Source: Haloferula helveola
Lineage (GTDB): Bacteria > Verrucomicrobiota > Verrucomicrobiia > Verrucomicrobiales > Akkermansiaceae
NCBI RefSeq assembly: GCF_037076345.1
Contig: NZ_AP024702.1
Coordinates: 1,984,001 to 2,048,000 of the forward strand
Direction: 5' to 3'
DNA length: 64,000 bases
Position 1 is the first letter of the stretch. Each line of letters starts with the position of its first letter. The notes beneath the pieces were generated by a model that ran no database searches, was not told the origin of the DNA, and worked only from the letters and a program-made list of their open reading frames with translations. Positions 59,301 through 64,000 of this stretch are shown piece by piece. Made by a program: the position numbers and the translations under genes.

Positions 59301-59846
59301 GTGAAGCCCTACCAGCCGGCCGGCCTGTGGCAGTCGGTCGCCAACAGCCCGAACGTCCGCTACCAGCCGGCGAAGGGTGCCGACCTCTATCGCAAGAGTC
59401 TCTACACCTACTGGAAGCGCGCGGTGAACCCACCGCGACAGATCATCTTCGATGCCTCCGGACGCGAGATCTGCAACGTGCGCAACAAGATCACCAACAC
59501 CCCGCTTCAGGCACTGGCGTTGATGAATGACGAGACCTTCCTCGAAGCCGCCCGCCACGTCGCGGCACGGATGATCCGGGAAGGTGGCGCGACACCGGAA
59601 GAGAGGCTGAAGCTCGGCTACCGGTTGGTAACGGGCTACGAGCCGGACGACGAAGAGCTCGCCGTCTTCGAACGCAATCGCGCGCACTTCGCGGATCACT
59701 TCGCCGACAATCCTGCCGAGGCCGCGGACTTCATCAGCATCGGCGAGTCGCCCCGCGACGCGACCCTCGACCCCGTCGAACACGCCGCCTACACGGCCGC
59801 CGCCCACCTGATGCTCAACCTCGACGAAACGATCACCCTCGAGTGA
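56379..59846 (+). CDS. Anti-sigma-like / PSCyt1 / DUF1549 / DUF1553 transmembrane fusion
   Basis: The product has 1,155 residues. Residues 1-50 (LISAYLDGSLTPEEARMLND) resemble the helical start of anti-sigma and FecR-type regulators, without a zinc motif. A transmembrane segment follows (about 80-101: AVAAAAVVIAALGVGIGV). The periplasmic part has PSCyt1 with C171-F-H-C-H175, DUF1549 (about 220-430) with FWMDAARYADTDGYQNDGER and CARCHDHKYDP, a beta-rich insert (about 550-720) that may be a carbohydrate-binding domain, and DUF1553 (about 820-1110) with ARVVVNRMWQRLFGVGLV. The haem domains are probably redox-active. The topology fits a sensor holding the ECF factor. Confidence 0.9.
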   Translation: MDPKHQHLISAYLDGSLTPEEARMLNDLLRNDPEARAELLRQSEAHETLKQSTEAPAAASSETVVPFPGEAPERPRFRHWPAVAAAAVVIAALGVGIGVTLNPVEPVASKDAPVDEKPRTPEEAYSETLAKLPEAGSLKRPAANSDHVPVVLPGEKLSYNQHIRPILSENCFHCHGPDSAKREADLALHDPELAYAPLDGDLVPIVPGDASRSEVVRRIFDHDDPMPPVDSNRSLTEAQKKLVQRWIEEGAVYEEHWAFIPPAKAELPQLEAEAPVRNPIDRFVQRKLAEKELQPSPEAPKEVAARRATLALTGLQPTPEQMEEFLADTRPDAYEHYVDGLLSSDAYAERMALFWMDAARYADTDGYQNDGERTNWPWRDWVIAAYRDNMPFDQFTIEQLAGDMLPDATDSQRLATAFNRNHRQNGEGGALAEEFFVENVIDRVETTSTLWLGLTTGCARCHDHKYDPISQREFYEMFAYFNSIGERGIGAGKQAQPMLTTASPLRKEPEDLNEKVAEAKGRLAALEDQTPGRIERWITASRESFARARNEWVPVEEIASAEVTGDEGKLIVDSDGSLLFEGQNVGDIDYTIRIPIGDRAITGVRIDMLTDPTFGAPRKLARSVNGNFVLTDLRVSAGAEKPSPVAISSVSATFQQDRYPVDAVIDGNPKSGWAVFGPDVKAEAVSLFAIFQQPATSGDGALVLTMRHLSGFADHNPGRFRIYLTERPLADRGGIGAVPADVLAAVLKDEPVRTAGERQTIRNFFETIDPDLVAAREQLTALEKKAENAGGGKVAVMVMNEQKQPTPAYLLDRGQYDAPDKSEVLPRGLPKAIHPGNDMPGDRLELARWLVSRENPLTARVVVNRMWQRLFGVGLVKTSEDFGSQAELPSHPELLDWLAVEFIDSGWDTKALYRLIATSHTFRQSSKSNSVLNELDPENRLLARGPRYRMDGFAIRDLALHSAGLLNTELGGPPVKPYQPAGLWQSVANSPNVRYQPAKGADLYRKSLYTYWKRAVNPPRQIIFDASGREICNVRNKITNTPLQALALMNDETFLEAARHVAARMIREGGATPEERLKLGYRLVTGYEPDDEELAVFERNRAHFADHFADNPAEAADFISIGESPRDATLDPVEHAAYTAAAHLMLNLDETITLE

Positions 59847-59849
59847 CAA

Positions 59850-59950
59850 GGTAGGGACAAGCGCCCCCGGGTCCCCCGATAAAGTCGGGGCTTGTCCGTG
59901 GCATCGTTGGTGTTGCGGTGCCGCGCCTCCGTTCGGCGGTCGACCCTACC
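59850..59950. repeat. Composite palindromic repeat, copy 3
   Basis: The element starts with GGTAGGGAC and ends with GACCCTACC, thus has short inverted ends. Hairpin A (59855-59897) has outer arms GGACAAGC/GCTTGTCC and inner arms CCCGA/TCGGG with loop TAAAG. The 43-base hairpin is identical, inverted, at 63757-63799. It fills the space between the convergent fusion gene and rph, so it may also terminate transcription. Confidence 0.8.
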
Positions 59951-60735
59951 TACTTCGAAAACGAATCCGCCAGATCCGCGAGCATCGGCCCGTCCGGGCG
60001 GTCGGCCTCGAGGATCGCGGCCTTCTGCAGGGTGAACAGCTCGCTGCTTCCCTTCGAAGCAAGCTCGAGCATCGACGTCATCTGGTCGCCGGTGAACACG
60101 GCCTCCTCACCGCTGCCCTGCACCTCGACGTATTCGCCGCGCTCGGTCATCACCACGTTGAAGTCGACCGAGGCCGCCTTGTCTTCCGGGTAGTTCAGGT
60201 CGAGGACCGGCTCGCCTTCATACACGCCGGTCGAAATTGCCGAGACGAGTTGCTTGAGCGGGAAGTCCTTCAGCTTGCCCTCGCCCATCAGGCGGTTGAG
60301 CGCGATCGCCAGCGCCACGCAGCCGCCGGTGATCGAAGCCGTGCGGGTGCCGCCGTCGGCCTGCAACACGTCGCAATCCACCCAAATCGTCCGCGACCCG
60401 AGCTTCTGCAGGTCGACGACCGCGCGCAGCGAGCGGCCGATCAGTCGCTGGATCTCGGACGAACGCCCGTCGAGTTTTCCACGCGAAATGTCCCGCGGTT
60501 TCCGGTCATGGGTCGAGTACGGCAGCATCGAATACTCGGCCGTCACCCAGCCACCCGACACCTTCTGATACTTCATCCAGCGCGGCACGTCCTCCTCGAC
60601 CGTCGCGGCGCAGATCACCTTTGTGTTGCCGAAGGAAACGAGGACCGACCCGTCGGCATGCGGGGCCACACCGGGGGCGAAAGAAACGGGACGGAGCTGG
60701 TCGGCCTGACGGCCATCGGGACGCGAAACGGGCAT
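59950..60735 (-). CDS. rph: Ribonuclease PH
   Basis: The product has 261 residues from the ATG at 60735 (MPVSRPDGRQADQLRPV); an in-frame start at 60777 adds a poor extension. The enzyme trims the 3' end of tRNA precursors by phosphorolysis. Family motifs: LVSFGNTKVICAATVEEDVP, AEYSMLPYSTHDRKPRD, GRSSEIQRLIGRSLRAVVDL, WVDCDVLQADGGTRTASITG and LDLNYPEDKAASVDFNVVMT. The length is slightly above the usual 240. Neighbouring genes are unrelated. Its stop lies at the edge of a repeat element. Confidence 0.97.
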   Translation of the reverse strand: MPVSRPDGRQADQLRPVSFAPGVAPHADGSVLVSFGNTKVICAATVEEDVPRWMKYQKVSGGWVTAEYSMLPYSTHDRKPRDISRGKLDGRSSEIQRLIGRSLRAVVDLQKLGSRTIWVDCDVLQADGGTRTASITGGCVALAIALNRLMGEGKLKDFPLKQLVSAISTGVYEGEPVLDLNYPEDKAASVDFNVVMTERGEYVEVQGSGEEAVFTGDQMTSMLELASKGSSELFTLQKAAILEADRPDGPMLADLADSFSK

Positions 60736-60819
60736 GCGCGCAGTGAACGGGCCGAAGTTCCATGATCCAAGTTCCAAGTTCCGGCTCTTGGCCCGTCCTC
60801 CACAACGCAGCCCTCCACA

Positions 60820-60918
60820 GCCCCGTCAGGGGCGACATACCTATAGCCCGGAGGCAACTCCGGGTTCCAACATCCCACCGGCGCAGCCGCACTTCTCAGA
60901 TCAGGGCGCAGCCCTGAT
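60820..60918. repeat. Hairpin-rich intergenic repeat region
   Basis: Three hairpins stand in a row between rph and the glycine-zipper gene: GCCCC-GTCA-GGGGC (60820-60833), CCCGGAG-GCAA-CTCCGGG (60847-60864) and ATCAGGGC-GCA-GCCCTGAT (60900-60918). The CGACATACCTATAGCCCGG sequence between the first two is a recurring type in PVC genomes, from memory. No coding region. Confidence 0.65.
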
Positions 60919-60942
60919 TTACCCCCGCCCTGATTCCCCCGT

Positions 60943-61413
60943 TCACGGCACGCGGAAAATCTCGCCGGTATTCGGGTCCTTCACCAGCTGCCCACTCCGG
61001 TATCCCTGAACGTTGATCCGGTTGTGAGGCGGATACGGACTCAGGACTTCATCGGGATTCGTCGTGCGCTGTGCGGTCGGATAATCGCTCTGCTGCGGCG
61101 CTGGCCGCGTCTGCTGCGTTGGCGGCCGTGTCTGCTGTCTCGGCGGCTGGGGCCGGCCCTGCTGCTCCGGCGGAATCCCGTACTGCTGGTAATTCCGACG
61201 CCGGACGCTGTCCTCATGGATTGCTGCCGCTCCGGTGCCGAGGCCCGCACCGACCGCCGCACCGGCGATCACGTCCTGATGATCGTCCCCGAAGGCCGCA
61301 CCTGCCAAACCACCCGCAATACCGCCGATCAGGGCTCCTTGCTGCTGGTAGGCGGTGCACGACGCCAAGGCGATCGCGGTCACCGGAATGAGTCCGAAAC
61401 GTAGCGCTTTCAT
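60943..61413 (-). CDS. Glycine-zipper lipoprotein
   Basis: The product has 156 residues with a lipoprotein signal (FGLIPVTAIALASC, Cys19). Residues about 27-65 (ALIGGIAGGLAGAAFGDD, then VIAGAAVGAGLGTGAAA) form two small-residue helices of the glycine-zipper type, which can span or associate with membranes. A Pro/Gln-rich linker follows (QQTRPPTQQTRPAPQQ) and then a short conserved-looking tail (SGQLVKDPNTGEIFRVP). The function is unknown; such proteins are often outer-membrane stress lipoproteins. It lies 27 bases after the squalene/phytoene synthase-like gene on the same strand. Confidence 0.85.
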   Translation of the reverse strand: MKALRFGLIPVTAIALASCTAYQQQGALIGGIAGGLAGAAFGDDHQDVIAGAAVGAGLGTGAAAIHEDSVRRRNYQQYGIPPEQQGRPQPPRQQTRPPTQQTRPAPQQSDYPTAQRTTNPDEVLSPYPPHNRINVQGYRSGQLVKDPNTGEIFRVP

Positions 61414-61440
61414 GATGGATGAAACGTTCAGTCGGCCGGG

Positions 61441-62280
61441 TTATTCACCCGAGAGCCCGCGGCCGACCAAGTGTTTGGAGAAGATTGCCATCTTCCGGGC
61501 CTTCGACAAACGGTATCGGCGGTCGAATACGCGGAATCCGTCCTTCCGCATCTTGCCGAGCAACGTCTGATAGATCTCGCGCATCATTTCGGCCGCCACC
61601 ATCCGCTGGCGGTCGGCCGCCGGCAGCGACTCGGCGGCTTCCTTGTAGAACTCCTCAGCGCGATCCGCCTGCCACGCCATCAGCGCCATGAAACGCCCGT
61701 CGTGAACCCGGCCCACCAAGTCGCGCTCGCTGTATTGGAAACGGTGAAGGTCCGCCAACGGCAGGTAGATCCGTGCGCCATTTGAGAGGTCCTCGCCGAC
61801 GTCCCGGATGATGTTGGTGATCTGCAAGGCATGGCCGAGAGCCACGGCATACTTCTCGGTGCCCGGATCCTGCGCCCCGAAAATCCGCATCGCTACGAGC
61901 CCGACCGCACAGGCGACCTTCCACGTGTACTTCGACAGGTCCTCCCACGTCCCGAATCGCTGCGGGCGGAGGTCCATGCGGCAGCCGTCGACCACCGCCA
62001 CCAGCAGGTCCGTCGGAATGTCGCAGCGCTCGCGCATCGCAAGCAGGTCCTTCTGCAACGGATCGGGATCCGCGAATCCGTCGCGCAATCCGTCTTCCCA
62101 GGCGGCCAGCGCGGCCTCGCGCTCCTCGAGCGGCTTCTCGAGGTCATCGGCAAGGTCATCGATGACCCGGCAGAACGCATAGAAAATCACCGCATCATCC
62201 CGCCGTTCCTTCGGCAGGATGTGCAACGCGAAGGCCAGATTCGATCGGGCCTGCTGCGTGATGGTGGCGGCGTCGGTCAT
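61441..62280 (-). CDS. Squalene/phytoene synthase-family protein
   Basis: The product has 279 residues. Both aspartate-rich motifs are present: FCRVIDDLADDLE (D41-D45) and NIIRDVGEDLSNGARIYLP (about 156-174), so it should bind magnesium and two prenyl diphosphates. The family condenses two such chains head-to-head into squalene (hopanoids/sterols) or phytoene (carotenoids). No desaturase, cyclase or HpnC partner is in the window, so the product cannot be assigned. The ATG at 62280 is the only good start. lepB lies upstream on the same strand with 85 bases between. Confidence 0.9.
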   Translation of the reverse strand: MTDAATITQQARSNLAFALHILPKERRDDAVIFYAFCRVIDDLADDLEKPLEEREAALAAWEDGLRDGFADPDPLQKDLLAMRERCDIPTDLLVAVVDGCRMDLRPQRFGTWEDLSKYTWKVACAVGLVAMRIFGAQDPGTEKYAVALGHALQITNIIRDVGEDLSNGARIYLPLADLHRFQYSERDLVGRVHDGRFMALMAWQADRAEEFYKEAAESLPAADRQRMVAAEMMREIYQTLLGKMRKDGFRVFDRRYRLSKARKMAIFSKHLVGRGLSGE

Positions 62281-62365
62281 TCGGTCGTGAAGAACGGGCC
62301 CCTGCTACCCCGGATGGCCCGCACGGAGAATGCGTGCATTTGCGCAGGCCATGGCCTGAACGCGT

Positions 62366-63595
62366 TTAACGGATGAAGCCCCAGTGGCCGGACCCGAAGG
62401 GCCATAGCGAGAACCAGCCCGGCCCCGCGAGGTTGAACTCGTGGACCGGCCCCCAGTAGCGGGAGTCCAACGAGTTCGCGGTGTTGTCGCCGAGCGCCGC
62501 ATACTGGCGCATGCCGACCTGCTCGGAGTCCTTGAGTTTGAAAACATCACCTTCCTTCACAAGCGGCGCCTTGGAGTAGGCCACCGCCATTCCGCCCGGT
62601 CTCAGGTCTCCGAGAATGTATCCCGGCCGTGGCTCTCCGTTCGCGTACGCGGCGTATTCGCCCTCGTGTTTCATCACCCGGACGATTCCGGGTTCGTCGG
62701 CGATTTTTCCGTTCACCCACAATTCAGGGGCATCGATCTGGAGTTCGTCACCCGGGACACCGCAGAGCCTTTTGATGTAGTGGGATCCGCCCGATTGATC
62801 GGCCATCGGCCCACGCGACTCACCGCGGGTCGGGATGCCCCGTGTGTCGAAGACGAAGACTTCACCCCGCTTCGGTTTGCGGAAGTGATAGGAGATCTTG
62901 TCGACCAGAACGAGGTCCCCGGTGTCGATCCAGCCGTTGAAGATGGTCTCGCCCGCCTTGTACTGCCCAGGCGTGTCACTCCCCTTGAAAATGTTACCGG
63001 CCTCGTTCGACTCGGCCGGAACCTTGATCGTGGTGCCGTCGCTGAAGTCGAAAGCCGTCCTCGTGAACAGGAACCACGAAGCTGGACGACCCGCATGGCC
63101 GTTGCGTTGGGGCACCAGCTTCATGTCGTTCTCCGCGACATAGGTCTTGTAGGTGCGGCCACGCCACAACCACTCGAATGCCCGCTGACCGATCCACGGT
63201 TTCTCGAAACTGTCGGGCGCTCGCACGACCGTGATCCCGTTCAGCGTCGGCTGCATCGAACCGGTCGGGATCCGGAACGGCTGGAGCACATAGGCGCGCA
63301 GGCCGAGCGCGATCACCAGCGCGACGAACAGCACTTCGACATTCTCCTCCCACCACGTCTGCTTCGGCGCCCGCGGCAGTGCCTGCTCGCAGGTCGCCCG
63401 GAGCTGCTTGCCGGCCTCCTCGACCAGCTTCCGGTCGTTCGACTTCATCGCCTCCCGGAGATCGACCCGGCGCGACTCGATCTCATCGATCCGGTCGTCC
63501 GCGAGCAGATCCCGCTTGTAGTGGATGAACTTCTTCGCGCCCTTGAGAAGATGCTTCGCATCCTTTTTCCAGCGGGGCTTCAGGAAATCGAACAT
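62366..63595 (-). CDS. lepB: Signal peptidase I
   Basis: The product has 409 residues from the ATG at 63595. It cleaves signal peptides from exported proteins, so it processes the many secreted proteins of this region. A basic N-terminal region with a coiled-coil-like stretch (30-85) precedes the single transmembrane segment (NVEVLFVALVIALGLRAYVL). The catalytic Ser is in RIPTGSMQPTL and the Lys in GSHYIKRLCGVPGDEL. NTANSLDSRYWGPV is the conserved C-terminal box. A roughly 120-residue insert between Ser and Lys is longer than in E. coli. An in-frame start at 63730 is not credible. Confidence 0.95.
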   Translation of the reverse strand: MFDFLKPRWKKDAKHLLKGAKKFIHYKRDLLADDRIDEIESRRVDLREAMKSNDRKLVEEAGKQLRATCEQALPRAPKQTWWEENVEVLFVALVIALGLRAYVLQPFRIPTGSMQPTLNGITVVRAPDSFEKPWIGQRAFEWLWRGRTYKTYVAENDMKLVPQRNGHAGRPASWFLFTRTAFDFSDGTTIKVPAESNEAGNIFKGSDTPGQYKAGETIFNGWIDTGDLVLVDKISYHFRKPKRGEVFVFDTRGIPTRGESRGPMADQSGGSHYIKRLCGVPGDELQIDAPELWVNGKIADEPGIVRVMKHEGEYAAYANGEPRPGYILGDLRPGGMAVAYSKAPLVKEGDVFKLKDSEQVGMRQYAALGDNTANSLDSRYWGPVHEFNLAGPGWFSLWPFGSGHWGFIR

Positions 63596-63690
63596 GTGCG
63601 GAGCATCGGGGCGCTCGCCCCGGCATGCAAGCACGGGGAGGGCTGGCGGAGCGGACCGCGTGGCGCCAGCCGCGCCCCGGAACCCCGGCA

Positions 63691-63804
63691 GGTAGGGACG
63701 ACTGCCCCCAGTCGCCCGCGATCCACCCACACAGCCGTTGCGATCCTTCGCGCATCGGACAAGCCCCGACTTTATCGGGGGACCCGGGGGCGCTTGTCCC
63801 TACC
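63691..63804. repeat. Composite palindromic repeat, copy 4 (inverted relative to copy 3)
   Basis: The block begins with GGTAGGGAC and ends with GTCCCTACC. It holds a hairpin CGACTG-CCCC-CAGTCG at 63699-63714 and, at 63757-63799, the exact reverse complement of the 43-base hairpin A of copy 3. It lies upstream of lepB and downstream of the partial gene at the right edge. Confidence 0.8.
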
Positions 63805-63829
63805 TTTTTGAAAGGCCCGCTCCGCCCCC

Positions 63830-64000
63830 CTACCTCAGCTTCCGCCCGTCGACTTCCAGGCCGGTCATCGTCCACTCGTGCGCCATGACGAATACCGGCC
63901 GATGCACCCACTCGAGGAACCGACCCGGCCAGACACTGCCATCCGCCGCCTTCCAAAATTCCGAAAACGTCACATCGACGTCAGCCCCCCGCGTGCTCGC
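63830..64000 (-). CDS. C-terminal 56 residues of an unknown protein
   Basis: A reading frame enters from the right edge and stops with TAG at 63830-63832. The sequence has natural composition (FSEFWKAADGSVWPGRFLEW, then VHRPVFVMAHEWTMTGLEVD, ending GRKLR). Too little is visible to assign a family. The WPGRF and following strands weakly recall outer-membrane lipoprotein-sorting-like proteins, but that is not a claim. The start lies outside the window. Confidence 0.6.
   Translation of the reverse strand, partial: ASTRGADVDVTFSEFWKAADGSVWPGRFLEWVHRPVFVMAHEWTMTGLEVDGRKLR

Overview
The window is high-GC DNA from the chromosome of a Gram-negative bacterium of the PVC group, most likely a member of Verrucomicrobiae (Verrucomicrobiales). 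This rests on gene content, not on a marker phylogeny. The signs are an lpxA gene (lipid A), many LxxC-type lipoproteins, four secreted formylglycine-type sulfatases, DUF1501/DUF1549/DUF1553 and DUF1552/DUF1592 planctomycete-type cytochrome proteins, autotransporter-repeat (PATR) and LamG giant exoproteins, and Hanks-type kinases. I saw no tRNA, rRNA, CRISPR array, prophage or transposase gene.

Layout. 1-1179 (-): a Ser/Thr kinase cut by the left edge. 1283-15188 (-): three giant exported proteins: a HESAH/ricin/F5-8C/LamG protein, a GH128-like glycosidase with three LamG domains (the two overlap by GTGA) and a 2,000-residue PATR protein. 15490-17187 (+): two membrane proteins (EI24 and VC0807 types). 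17248-20354 (-): pterin dehydratase and two sulfatases. 20503-21642 (+): a lipoprotein and an L,D-transpeptidase-like lipoprotein. 21651-23281 (-): a LysE exporter and two paralogous monohaem lipoproteins separated by a duplicated 71-bp repeat. 23456-26296 (+): aconitase. 26349-31272: a lipoprotein, an EF-hand protein and a translationally coupled DUF1592/DUF1552 pair. 31412-34428 (+): NTF2-like lipoprotein, TIM-barrel sugar isomerase-like protein, sulfatase. 34466-39159 (-): DUF4190 protein and a 1,431-residue metalloprotease. 39293-46148 (-): a transglutaminase / ATP-grasp-alpha-E / transglutaminase-DUF2126 operon. 46296-48178 (+): sulfatase and TspO. 48567-49172 (-): a Cys-rich unknown. 49343-54214 (+): lpxA, a Ser/Thr kinase with an exported HEAT-like region, and serS. 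54388-59846 (+): DUF1501, an ECF sigma factor and an anti-sigma-like/PSCyt1/DUF1549/DUF1553 fusion. 59950-64000 (-): rph, glycine-zipper lipoprotein, squalene/phytoene synthase-like protein, lepB and the tail of an unknown protein.

How it works together. Much of the content fits a cell that degrades sulfated and other polysaccharides at its surface: sulfatases, a GH128-like enzyme, carbohydrate-binding giants, haem-containing planctomycete-type proteins and an ECF system that may sense outside conditions. Four giant exoproteins with unrelated fronts end in a similar C-terminal module, which makes a shared sorting or anchoring signal the most interesting hypothesis here. The second strong signal is a set of intergenic hairpin elements. 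One family has four copies with base-pair-preserving changes, and one copy supplies the end of a coding sequence.
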